Assembly (NCBI GenBank): GCA_038380435.1 | Contig: JAWZYU010000019.1 | Coordinates: 26,685,801 to 26,749,800 of the forward strand | From: Ryuthela nishihirai | Lineage: Eukaryota; Arthropoda; Arachnida; Araneae; Heptathelidae | Direction: 5' to 3' | DNA length: 64,000 nucleotides | Shown here: positions 45,907 through 57,287 of the stretch, piece after piece | Position numbering within the stretch: the stretch's first letter is position 1 | Layout: the number at the start of each line of letters is the position of its first letter | The notes under the pieces: model-generated | Database searches by the model: none | Told to the model about the DNA's origin: nothing | What the model saw: only the letters and a program-made list of their open reading frames with translations | Position numbers and translations under genes: made by a program

Positions 45907-47021
45907 TTCTGTATCTGAGTTGCTATTGACATAACATGGCCTAACATACTTAATGAAATGGCCTTTATCATGAACGAGTTCCTAAAGAGTGCATATATCA
46001 TTTAGTGTACATGCGCTCTTTAGGGATTCATCGGTAAATTTCGTAACGATTTGAGGGGAGATGTTATGTTCTAATGTGAAACACCTTACCTTTTAATATA
46101 AATATGTTATTTTTTAATGTTATAGATATTAAAAACCATAAGATAATATTAAAATGCTATATTTATATTTGCGATTAGTATATTTTTGCATTCTCCGATT
46201 ACAAAAATCAGTTTTTTTACATATATTATCCCTTGTAATTAACAGTTACCACCTTAAGAAAGATTTGATATGCTTACATCAGTACAAAAAGGGAAGATTC
46301 TGACACAAAATATGTTACATAAATGAAAGTGACAATCTGGTCATGATTGAGGTGTTAAATTCGTCTGATGCGACGTTATTAAGTCACTGAACTAGAATTT
46401 AAACATCAGTGCTCCTCCCATAAGTGTCGATTAAACGGATTAATAATACTACACTAAAAATATTATGATTTATACTGGTAGCCATTTTTATTTCTCTTTT
46501 AATAATCTTTCTTTAACTGAAAGCATAAGATAAAATGAGGTTTTAGCGTTAAGTTTAATGATATATTGAAATATCTAAAACTTCTATGGTAAGTTAAATG
46601 TTATGAAATTATTTCTTTATAATTACACTGATCACATTCAGAATAAAATGAAGAATATTACCTTTTCTAAACTATGTCCCTTTTTCTTTATTATGAAGTG
46701 ATGCAAAATAAACTAAAAATACCCATGTAAGCTTATAGTAATAACTTAGTGGAAATAAGAAATATTTGAAATTTATACATTCTAAATCACTGTTGAAGCA
46801 ATACATAAAACCATAGGTTTCATTTTATACAAATGGAGGGAATGTAATTTTCAATATTGAAAGAAGCACAGAAAATGACCTGTAAACATGAGACTCATCG
46901 CAACGAGACCAGGTTATATCTAGAAAGTGTTTTCTCGACTAGCATCTGCAATTGTATTTAAGGCAACTTGCAATGACTGAATCCGTGGTATAAAGCAATC
47001 AACAGAAGAGATCTCGGTCGA

Positions 47022-47098
47022 CAACTGGTGCCACAGGGATCAGAGTACCTGACATAACATCAGACGGTCGTAGGATCCAACCGGTTCAAGTCAATATT
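47022..47098 (+). repeat. tRNA-like segment in copy D
   Basis: Homologous to 33243-33312; boxes degraded (GTGCCACAGGGATCAGAGTA; GGATCCAACC). Confidence 0.45.
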
Positions 47099-47728
47099 TC
47101 CTCTATGCTTAGGATTGTTCATCCTGCTTATTATTTAAGATTTTTATTTTCATTTATTTAAACAATAATATACATTCATGTATATTATTTATCGGGCTTT
47201 TTGAAATACTTCTCCAAAATGTACATCGTTTAAATCTATTTTGTGTATTGTAAATAAAAAGAACCGCATAGGAAGCTTTCTACGTTTGGAGTTTGAGGTG
47301 GTTTCCTCATTAGCCTATTCCTAAGTAGATCATATCTGATCACTCATTCACACCATGTAATTAAGCGAGTTCTTTGGCATCAAATTGAAACTTAAACATG
47401 ACCTCTAATTTGGCAGTGAAGGAATTCCCATGCCTTTCCCTTTTCGCACTTTTTTTCAAATTCTAGCATGTACCATGTAGCATAATTATGATTTTTCGAA
47501 GTACCAGGATAAAAGATCCTCTAACCTTCTTCATCTGTGGGTTTCCAATAAGTGGCATGAGTCACAAAGGACAAGACAAAAATCACCAAAAGGTGAGTTC
47601 CAAAGGGCAGAATTTCACATTCTTTGACATTAATTCTTAAATACTTTGGGGTAGGGATTCCCGGACATATGGCCCGTGAAGTCATTTTTGACAAGCAATA
47701 CGTTTTATCATAATCAAGGTAGCGACTG

Positions 47729-47992
47729 GCTGACCGTGAACACCCAACAAGACTTGCCGTCTGCGAAATGCTCTGACCCAGTCGTCTGTCGATTACAATT
47801 TGGTCTTTGTCAAAATCACTTATGTCCGCTGTTTTTGCCATCTGAAGAACAAGAATAACACTGATTAACAGAGCTCAGTATCAGGTGTTATTTATACCGT
47901 TTCATGACCTTCACACGCGCCGTCGTTTACCTGCAGCTGCTTCGATTTGCATAAAGACGCGGAGGTCATAATGTTTTGGTTCTTTGGCGTAT
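47729..47992 (-). pseudogene. Tc1 remnant in copy D
   Basis: Only the transposase N-terminus ([20 protein letters not shown] on minus, from 47841) and the left terminal repeat (TTGGTTCTTTGGCGTA near 47990) remain. The rest was removed by the deletion noted for copy D. Confidence 0.85.
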
Positions 47993-48189
47993 ATTTTAAT
48001 TTTCAACATTATTATTTCAATATTTGAAGAATTATTGAAGTTCGAAATTTGAGCAGCAGCAGAGTAGCAAACATAAAAAACTGCTCAAAGATTATTAAAA
48101 TTGAATAAATAGCGCACTTGGCGACTGATAAAAGAAAGATATGGTTTCGAGCCCCAGGTAACGTATGGATGTTTCTTGCGCTGAGCACA

Positions 48190-48510
48190 TTATTAAATGG
48201 AGCCGATTCCTCCACGTTATTATACTAGAGCTGATTCCTCCACGGTGTTTCATTGGAACCGGTCCCTCTGCTTATTTATCTGGATCCGATTCCTTCACGT
48301 TATTACACTGGATCCTATTCCTGCACATTATTATATTGGAGCCGATTGCTCCGATTATTATACTGCAACCGATTCCACCACATTGCTACACTCCAGCCTA
48401 TTCCTTCAGATTATTAAACTGTAGATGATTTTTTTCACATTATTACAGTGGAACTGATTCCTCCACATTGCTACACTGCAACTGATTCCTCCAAATTATT
48501 AACTCTGCCA
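48190..48510 (+). repeat. 28-bp minisatellite (GATTCCTCCACATTATTA type)
   Basis: About eleven degenerate units containing GATTCCTCCAC and ATTATTACACTGGA at 28-30-bp spacing. It starts right at the edge of composite copy D. Overlapping open frames here are artefacts of the repeat. Confidence 0.8.
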
Positions 48511-48567
48511 GTAGCCTAAATCATGAGAATTAGAATAGGAGTCAACTTTCCGAATATGAGTCAATTT

Positions 48568-48613
48568 TTCTAAGAACAGCTCTCAGTCACTTCTGACAGA
48601 GCTGTTCTTAGAA
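48568..48613. repeat. Perfect 16-bp inverted repeat (hairpin)
   Basis: TTCTAAGAACAGCTCT at 48568-48583 and its exact complement at 48598-48613 around a 14-nt loop. No neighbouring gene. Confidence 0.8.
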
Positions 48614-48714
48614 CCCAGATTGTGTTTTTTTTTCTTTTGCTTTTCGAACTTGGATGTTTTGTAAGCTTATTTGTTTACGCATCAACTGGGAATATAGAAA
48701 AAAATATCAGTGAA

Positions 48715-48883
48715 TACCCGTTCAAGTAGCTGCTTGCCACAGAGGTCTGATAGGAGCCTATCATTTAATATGCCAAAAAGAAGATTTGTGAGAAAGGCGA
48801 GATCTCAGCGGAAAGATAACACAAATATCCATGTCTTAACCCGGGGATGGAACCCAGGTCCCTTTGATTGGTAGCCAAGGGAA
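48715..48883 (-). mobile_element. SINE family 1, diverged copy
   Basis: On plus: AATACCCGTTCAAGTAGCTGC, TGATAGGAGCCTATCA, then B-box complement remnant GGGGATGGAACCCAGG. The A box is mostly lost. Confidence 0.78.
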
Positions 48884-49086
48884 AATGCATTATTCTTGTT
48901 CTTGCTCTTTCATTTGATGCAAAGAATGTCACATCTCTTCGAAAAGGAATATTCTGATTTTAATTAAAATACTTTTTTGGTATCCTCACTAATTCAATCG
49001 TAAGCATTGTTCTCTTTATGTCAAATTACTGATTAAAGTTGAGGTTGCATCGTTTAATTTTTATCAGGTGTTAGCAGCTTATCTAC

Positions 49087-49303
49087 AGGTTAAGCCGTGG
49101 TACACTGTGTCTAGAAAACCCATACCCTGTGCACCTTAAAGAACACGCTGAATGGCCTTCAAAAGAGGCTACCATTTGTCTGCTAAATACTATCCATTGG
49201 GTCCCTTTCCTAACCTTCACTGAGTCCTCAAGGTCTTTGTGACCCGGTTATTTAACCCATTGTGTTAAACAAAGTGACGCTCAGAGGTAAAAACAACCAA
49301 CAA
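49087..49303 (+). mobile_element. SINE family 2, 3' half
   Basis: Starts in the core (GGTTAAGCCGTGG) and ends GAGGTAAAAACAACCAAC. Confidence 0.78.
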
Positions 49304-50735
49304 AGCATTATGTTCTTAAATTATGAATATCAATCAAATGTATAAATTTATGCTTATGACGCAACAGATATTTTTTTCAGTTAGTTTACAGTTAAAGAAT
49401 ATTAACTAAACTCTCAATAGAGGAGTGATGCACAGGGTGTAATCAATATATAGTTTCATCCATTTGCTTACTGTAGACTATTTACTAGCAAAAAAGTACC
49501 ACTGTAAAATTTATTTTTATAGAAATTTGATTTCGCCTTTCGTATTATTTATTTTCGCTTATATAACAAAATTTAATAAGATTGGAATTTCGGTTCTTTA
49601 TTTGTGTCCTACGCATGCAAGTATATTCTTATTTCTAGAGAACATTAGAATAGAATTTATTTCGCCATTATTATTTTAATGTAAATGTTTTAATAATCAA
49701 TTGACGCGTTTTTAACTGGAGCTTAATATGTTTTCAACTATTAGGTGTTACAAGTACGTATCTTAAGGGTACAATAATCATGAATTTAGTTGGGAAGTAC
49801 AAAAATTTAATCGTTCCTGAGGAATAAGGGATGCTCGATTTCAAAAGGAGCGAAGTTTTTATTTTCCGTCTTTAGCACCCTCTAACAGTTACAACTGAAA
49901 CGAGGGGATGATTGTGTAAATGCAAATAGTAATATTTCGTTAATACCTATAAAACAGAAATATAATTTTTCATTAATATGTTTAAAAAGTTGCAGTTACC
50001 ACCCCCCTGTGACCAAAGGATAAAACACTTTTGGCAATATAAATATTTTCTCCCTCATAGTTCACCACCAAAATTTCAAATTTCTTTCTTAAATAACCGT
50101 TTGTAATAGCTGTGGTAAATGCTAAAAAGGCAGGAATTTTCTACCTTTTCCTACCGTTAGAAAGACCTTTAAGGATACTGGAATTTCAGAAACTGACAAT
50201 AGTCCTATTTCTTCAATATCTGTCCAATCTAAAACAAATTCCTTTAATTTGAAGAACAAAAATTTGAATGTCAAAAACATTACAGACAGACGACAAAGCA
50301 AAAATGTTTACCTAAAAAACAATTAAAAGTGTAAAGATTATATTAATTAAGCGGAGAAAGTGGCAATTAATTTGTTCATCCTTAAAAACGAATTGAAAAA
50401 GGAGTCATCAGAAACATCAACGAAATGAGTCAAAATCATCCAGGAATATGCCAGTGAAACGCCTGGCAATTTATATGAGTCATTTGTTATATACATTGTT
50501 ACGATCGTAACTACAGATTAATCAGATAGCACAGAGAGACTTCCAAATATAAGTATTTTAAGCACAAATCGATACTAACGCTTTTGCCGAACAACAGCAC
50601 AATTTCCCTCCAAATGATTTAATATACAAATTTTATTTCAAAATTTTACAGCTAGGCATTTTTAAAATATCAATGCTTAATTTTAGAATGATCTAAATTA
50701 TTCTGTAATATTTTATATAATTTTAATAAAAAATA
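49304..50735. other. Unassigned; open stretch at about 50140-50325
   Basis: A frame without Met near 50140-50325 reads TVRKTFKDTGISETDNSPIS and similar hydrophilic sequence. It has the feel of a retroelement ORF1 or gag relic but no zinc knuckle is present. Otherwise nothing recognised. Confidence 0.25.
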
Positions 50736-50914
50736 AATACCCCCTCAAGCAGCTGCTTGCCATAGAGGTCTGTCAGGAGCCTGTTAGTTGATAGGCCATA
50801 GTAGAAGGTTTGATAGGATAGCGGACCTCAGCAGAAAAACGACACAAACACCCATTCCTTACTCGGGACTCGATCCCAGGTCTCTTAGATCAGTAGCTAA
50901 ACGCACTAACCACT
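50736..50914 (-). mobile_element. SINE family 1 copy
   Basis: Conserved 3' part next to an A-rich tail (AATAAAAAATAAATACCCCC), B-box complement GGGACTCGATCCCAGG, A-box complement CGCACTAACCACTAGC. Confidence 0.86.
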
Positions 50915-50919
50915 AGCTA

Positions 50920-52525
50920 CATTGCAAATTGCAGTAAAAAACCAAATAATAAATACAGAACTTCAAAGCATGGCGTCCTATTAGTTTGAAATTTAGTGGG
51001 GAAATGATAATTGTGGCCGTCTGACAAAGGTGTCGCTGCAAGCAATGGTATGGAACCATCCATCTGTTCCATCTAGATACTCTGCGGATGAGCACAAACC
51101 TAACAATTGCAGTCTAGATTACAGTAAAATGAATGCAATGGAGTATACGTTTATATACTTCCGGTTTTTTGCGAATATTAAAATTTGTAGAATGTGGAAC
51201 ATTATTTATAGCCATTGACAGTTCACGATTTACAGGCTTTCATTTGATACATAACTGTAGATCATTGGTCACAAGTCTAGTGAAATATGATGAAACGATT
51301 GTGACAGAAACAGATGATCAGATGGGGATGACGTGATTTCGTTTGCAGATCATTTCAATGAATTCAATGGACGGCACATCGAATATCTAGAGACGGTTGT
51401 AAGTAGTTGACTGAAGGTTGCTAGGGGATCCCGCTAATTTAAAATATGCAGAAATGGTAGGGCAGTGAAAAGTTGCCCCTAGTAGTAATCCACATGGTAT
51501 ATCTCGATGCAAATCCTACATTTGACTCCAAACATGTCCTTTAAAACACCTAATTTCTTTTACCGTGAACAGTGTTACATCTAAACAGAAGTGTAACCAG
51601 GAATTTGAAACGGGGGAGGTTCTCTTGTAGCAGGCGACGATTAGTTGCAGAAAGGTGAGAGACGCAGTTCAAATTTGCGCATGCCGAAAAATAAAAAAAT
51701 CATCAAAGATATAAATTATTAAATTAATTTAAACAAATAAAAAAATTAAATAGTTTATCAGGTTATAGGTTCAAATATTCATCAGAGACATGAATGAATC
51801 ACCGGTAGCCAAATATCTAAGTGTGATAAGTGTGCATAAGTGTGGACGTGGCAATTCATCTTAACAAGATAAATGTCTCCAGTATTGTCGGCTGAGAAAG
51901 TTGTCGGAACTACGTTGTCTGTACTAAGTCTCCTGGAAAACGTTTCCTAAGTCGATACTTTCACACGGAAAGCTCCCTGCACTGCGTTCTTCCCCGCCAC
52001 TTTACGTTGTACAAGTGACGCGCTCACTACTGGATGGCACCTTTCTGCTTCCGAAAATTGAATCCAAATCTAAATGATGTTCAAAAAGCTGGTCTCTCTT
52101 ATTTAAACTGCCCACCGCCGTTACGTGGTTTATTACTGGTTGAATGAACCTTATATGTTCGAGGAGTGGTGTACCTAACAAATTGACATCTCAGTGTATA
52201 TTATGTTTATGATTATTTTTCTATTCTGTACTGGTTGCTGACATTCTCAAAGGGGAGAAAAGTTCCTGTAACGAACTGAAATGGATACCTCTCACGTAAT
52301 ATACATTTGAATCATACTATTGCCAGATGCAATAACATTATAAGTTGCATTATCCTTATCAGATAGATTGCATTTATTGCCTTTTTTCACCACTCGTTTT
52401 ATGGCACTTCACACACTTTTTCTCTTTCCTTGCATTTCTTGGTTCATTTTACTGAAAATTACTTCGGTGATTCCTAAATGGAACTTTAATTCCTAATTAC
52501 TAAGTACTGCAATGCTTTTTGGTTT
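50920..52525. other. Unassigned; includes dispersed repeat copy 2 at 51590-51700
   Basis: Apart from the 51590-51700 repeat (see 45390) I recognise nothing; frames are short. Confidence 0.4.
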
Positions 52526-52529
52526 ATTA

Positions 52530-52615
52530 ATCATCATCACCATCAACAAGAACAACACGATCATCATCAAGCAGACATGACTACGGAGGTCCAACCACAC
52601 TGTTCATTTTATTTC
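52530..52615 (-). mobile_element. RTE LINE extreme 3' end and tail
   Basis: (ATC)n tail and CAAGCAGACATGACTACGGA, the segment around the RTE stop codon; less than 100 bp kept. Confidence 0.65.
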
Positions 52616-52760
52616 TCGTAATCACTACTGCGTAATTCACGTAAATCGTGCCTGGATTTATCCCTCTAAATACTCTATTTACAAGAATTTAAGTTGCATT
52701 TTTAATTAACATCAGCGAAATATCAAACTGGAGCAGTATACGAAGGCGTAACTTTCAAAG

Positions 52761-52931
52761 ATGGACGAAGTTATTAAACTCCACAGTGAGCCACTCAGTA
52801 ACGATGAACGTCAGGATTTAGAATTCAACGCTGCTTTTGAAGAACAACAAGAATCTGAACCAGAAATAGTGTTGGCGTTTAAATATTTAGATGAACCCTT
52901 TCACTGCACAAGAAACGCATGGATTTGTTGA
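52761..52931 (+). pseudogene. Short hydrophilic frame, possibly a transposase C-terminus relic
   Basis: 56 codons starting MDEVIKLHSEPLSNDERQDL, acidic and Glu/Gln-rich, followed in another frame by a further run ending at a TAG near 52970. The style recalls C-termini of pogo/Tigger-type (CENP-B-like) transposases, but no catalytic or DNA-binding part is present, so the assignment is tentative. Confidence 0.3.
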
Positions 52932-53894
52932 AGGATCATGATATTGATATTTAGTGATTGGATGCCATAAGACGATGTTGTGACTAGTTAATGAAATGCT
53001 ACAAATAAACATTAAGTACAAAACAGAGGCAAGCAATGCAAACCAGATAAGGTCGTTCCTTATTAAGAAATAAACTGTAAAATTAATTAATCGATCACAT
53101 ATTTATATACATAATTATGCATTTATGTAATCTTTAAATAAATATTGAAAATTATAATTATTTTTATTTAAATAAAACATCTATTACGAAACCAAGAAAA
53201 GGAAAAAACATCAATAAGATAGGCGAAAATGGAAACAAATAAAATATCCCCTCGTTTTACACGGTAATTCCTTTAACGATGGTCTTCCCGAAACTCATCT
53301 ACAGCATTAAAAGAGAGTTACCTGTATAACTGTTCCATTTCTGAATTATTATTTAAATGGTATTTTCAGAGTTAAACTACCACAAAATATATATATTAAT
53401 TTAATAGAATAAAATGTCTTTCGTTTTTTACGCAGAATGTTCTGGTCTTGGAAGATAATATATCACGGATGTACCTTAATGATACGTCCAAGGTTTAAGA
53501 AAAACTGATTTTCACCCACGATATTTTCACGCTTTCAGTACCGAATGTTGGATTATCAAAACTACAGCTACTGATAGTATCCTCCCTATGTGATTCTGAT
53601 GTTACCAGGTTCGGGTCACAAATTAGCCAGAATAGCAAATTTTCTCCACTAACGCTTCTGGTCAGTAAATGTTCGGCACAAACTGGAAGGATAGCTGTGT
53701 AGCAATCCCCAGTGATGACGCAGAGAACCTTCCGGGTCTGGCACATAATGTCCGACCCCGCCTTCCCTTGGTGCATGCCGTTAGTACCTTTCAAAAGAGA
53801 TATTCTTTTTTCGAAGGGAACAGATGTGGTGGGCTGTCAGACCGGTGTGCCGTACTGATGTGGTCATTTGCGACAACTTTTTTCTTTCTTTCTT
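52932..53894. other. Unassigned sequence
   Basis: A T/A-rich run at 53080-53250; the segment 53660-53880 has open frames on both strands but no motif. Confidence 0.35.
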
Positions 53895-53899
53895 CCCAG

Positions 53900-54118
53900 T
53901 TGCGAATAGGGTTATGTACAGTGTGTCTAAAGGCCTCAGGAAGAGGGGGAGACCTAGGATGCGGTGGGCAGACAATGTCAAACAGGATCTTGTTAGAATT
54001 GGTGTGCAGTGGCCGAATGCAGCAGATGTACCTCAGGATAGATATGCTTGGAGAACTACATTGCGCAGTCTGGTTGGATCTCCGTAGCCCATGGCTGCTT
54101 GATGATGATGATGATGAT
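53900..54118 (+). pseudogene. RTE LINE 3' end, 5'-truncated, clean frame
   Basis: Reads the last ~62 residues of the RTE reverse transcriptase (RKRGRPRMRWADNVKQDLV, then QWPNAADVPQDRYAWRTTLR) to the TAG at 54085-54087, then CCCATGGCTGCTTGATGATG and a GAT tail. No frameshift, so it is a young copy. Confidence 0.87.
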
Positions 54119-55640
54119 ATTCCAAACCATGGAGACACCATCAATTCGTAAAAACATTGCGAAACTATGGCCATTTGAAAGCAAGTATTAAAACCGAAGA
54201 GCCCGAGAATTTTGAACAAAAGGGTTGTTTTCTGCTGAACAAAGTCCACTCCCATTTTGTCCAAGTAACAATAACAATATAGTACAGGGATGTTTAGGAA
54301 TGACTAGAACGTCATCCCTCTGGTGTCCTGGCATTTTCTTTAGTAGATAAAATGATTCAATATCTAATGTTTCCGAAGCGTTCGTTCCTTTTTCGCCAAC
54401 ATAATGTTATACTACCGGGATTCGGTCCGTTAATTCAATCGCGCAAGGTATCGAACCCGTTACGTAGCCGATCAACTGGGTCGAACCCAATAAAAGTTGA
54501 AGTTTTTTAACTCATGTTCTAATTGAGCAACAGATCTAAAACTAATGTTTTTCGATTACATTCGTGGAGAATTACACGTTGAGTGTATCGGAAATGGTCT
54601 CGACCCGCTACTATTTATTTTATGGGTTCGAAACTGGTTGCATACTGGATAAAACGACTTAGGTTAGACGAGGTCGGAATTTATTATCATTAGGTAGAGT
54701 AACTAGCATCTTGTATTTTCTTTTGGAATTTCTGTATCTAAAAACACTTCATGAGAAGATTGAATTTGAAGTGAGATGAAGAGGAGCAGTACATTATCAC
54801 AGAATCCCTCATGCAAAGCAGAAGTTACTCTAGGAGAGTGTCAGGTCGCTAATCTCATGTTGGAACAAATGTCTCACTAGGCCTGTCAAAGTTCAGCATG
54901 TCAATAAAAGATTTACTCTTCATTTCAGACTTTTCCTCTTCTCATTTGAATGACCCTGGTACATCATTTTCAATAACCTTTCCAGTAGTTAAAAAAAGCC
55001 ATTTTTCAGAATTTACGGTTTAAGAGTGATCGTATGCTCTCTCTCTCTCTTGATCATTTAAAGCGAACTTTTAATGGATATGGAGTCTTTTAGACTGTAA
55101 TTTGTTTCATCACAGAGCGAAACCTGAGATGGAACATATTTAAAATTTAACGTTTTGATTCCTATATGTTATTTATATTGAAAGTTTTAAAAATATATAT
55201 CACATTAATATTTATTGAATTCGTTTCGAAATTTATTATTTATTTGACCAGAATACCCATACCTATTTTAATTATATTTGTACTTTCTTTATAGTTGAAA
55301 AATAAACAACACCAATTTGTGATTTCGCACAAAATAAAAAGCCCACGCCGTAAATGATGGCGGTGCTGCTACATGTGTTTAGGGGAGTTTGAAATGAAAA
55401 AACGGACTTTATTATATAACGAAATTTTTAATATAAAATGGAGAGTAATTACGATACTTTTTCCGTACCATAGATGTTCATATCGCGAATGAATGGGTTA
55501 ATATTTAAGAGACATAATCTCGAAATGAATTCTATATATTTTATGCCAATTTTTGACTCTATGTAAGTCATGATTTTTTTCATCAAACGATTCCCAAGCC
55601 TTTGTCTGTCTCTTTTGCATCGGATTTTAATTCAAAATTA
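54119..55640. other. Unassigned sequence
   Basis: No coding frame or repeat recognised; a CTCTCTCTCT run lies near 55040. Confidence 0.4.
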
Positions 55641-56526
55641 TCACTGCACACTTCTTCTGTATTTAGATTTTTTGTTAGAAATTGGAATCGAGCTACCGTA
55701 GCGAATGTATTTCATTTCAACATTAACTTTTATACTGAAGCGCCATTGAATTAGGGATAGCAACCTAGTAACATATCGGACCCTTCTGGCTCTGATAACT
55801 GCCTCCACACGACAAGGCAAAGATTCCACAAGCTTGCGCACATGTTCCACAAGTATGGCGACCCATGCATCCTCCAGAGCTGTCCACAATTTTCTCAAGG
55901 TCGTCGCTGATGGGACACGAGCACGACCACTCTGCTCGATGGTATCCAAAAGATTTTCAATGGGATTTAAATCTGGACTTCTGTGTAGCCAATTCCTTAT
56001 TTCAAAGCCAGCAGAATGCTCCTCCAACCATGCAGTAGCCAAGCTGGACCTGTGAGATAAACAGTTGTCGTGCTGGTAGACACCATCTCCATTGGGATGC
56101 ATGATGGCATAAATGAGTGAAAATGGTCAGCCATTAGTTCTACATACTGGGATGCATTGAGAGTCGCTGGTACACGTAGGAAAGGTCCCAACTGAAAGAC
56201 AGCCCAGGCCATCACTGAACCACCACCAGCTTATACTCTTCCGACCTGACATGCAGCATCCATGGCTTCATGGGGCTGGCGCCATGTCCTCAGTTTCCCA
56301 TCGGCGTGACGAAGTTTAAATCGAGATTCATCACTCCAGGCTATCCGTTGCTAGTTTTAGATGGTCCGGTTTCAATGCTCTTTCGTCCAGGCAAATCGTT
56401 GAGCCCGGTGTCGTGCTACTGTCTATATTTTTCGAATTATTGCATTTTTACTTTTTCTGTTACTGGCGTATAAGGGCGAATTTACTACTCAGAAGGGTTG
56501 TCCGGATATTTTTCATCAGATAGTGT
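55641..56526 (-). pseudogene. Tc1-type transposase, second family, broken and left-truncated
   Basis: On minus, a frame from 56215 (MMAWAVFQLGPFLRVPATLN, then SQYVELMADHF) shifts near 56105 into the frame 56102-55641. That one carries the second catalytic region (GVYQHDNCLSHRS, Asp) and the third (SPDLNPIENLLD, Glu), spaced as expected for DD34E. The C-terminus looks complete. The outer right end at about 56490-56526 is a Tc1-like terminal repeat (TTGTCCGGATATTTTTCATC); the matching left end is absent. A 52-bp piece at 56412-56463 matches the mariner tail at 58106-58160 and replaces part of the N-terminal region. Confidence 0.85.
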
Positions 56527-56711
56527 ATGTTGATAAAAAAGCAGAAATGTACAGTTTGAATGAGTACCATGAATTGGGAAAATCATTTGCTTATGCACCT
56601 AAAAATGTTTAGACAAATTATCGGAAGAAATGATCAAGGATCATATATTAATTCAGCATATTAATTGTCTTACGAGTTGCACTTTCGATTTAACCTGTTG
56701 TACAAGCGAGT

Positions 56712-56930
56712 GATATCAGTAGTATCGTCACACCATAGGGATCCCCGTTTGCACAGTGCTTTTCCCCTATGACGTCACCGACCGGAAATTGGCCCGTGTT
56801 GGTCCACGTTGAATTCTGAACTTTGACCCCTATGTTGCAATCAACAGGAAATTGGCACCAGTGTCGCAACTGTCATGACATTAATAATTCATAATTAATA
56901 ATTCATCCAGTTTTGCACGCGCATATTTTT
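56712..56930 (+). repeat. Direct-repeat copy 1 of the Polinton-side sequence
   Basis: GATATCAGTAGTATCGTCAC through TGTCATGACATTAATAATTC is nearly identical to 58294-58495, about 1.58 kb downstream. The two copies bracket the mariner relic. Confidence 0.88.
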
Positions 56931-57287
56931 AATTGCCAATAAGGAGGGGGTTAGGGTACTTCAAAAGTTGTTGCATCTTTAGATGGACCATTAGAAGTGA
57001 AATATACCAAGGAATACCTGTTCTGGTAGCAAAGTTCAAAAAAATGAAAAATATTTAAAGTCATGTGCTTGTTTATTTTCCAGTATTCTTCCTCCCTTTC
57101 AGAATTAATTCCTTTCATCTCTAAACATAATTTTGAGAATTGTTTTATATGAACACTAAAACTTCTACACAAGTTAAAAAAAAATTTTCCTGAAATCTGT
57201 TCAAGAATTTGCTTTTTCTACACAACTTAAAAAAATAGTCAGATTAAAGCAATTTTTAAATTTGAATTTACAAGTTGGGCTTTTCAA

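Larger units (their letters stand above)
45758..48181 (-). repeat. Composite dispersed repeat, copy D (inverted, internally deleted)
   Basis: Matches copy B inverted from the middle of the RTE fragment to the outer SINE fragment (AAGAAACATCC end at 48172-48181). It lacks about 1.3 kb: the right part of Tc1 and adjoining sequence are gone, with a junction near 47728. Confidence 0.82.

Noticed and set aside
48165..48428. Two overlapping open frames of 75-87 codons
   Set aside because: They are translations of the 28-bp minisatellite in different frames.
53669..54151. A 160-codon plus-strand frame
   Set aside because: Its second half is the RTE 3' end read in the wrong frame; the first half has no motif.
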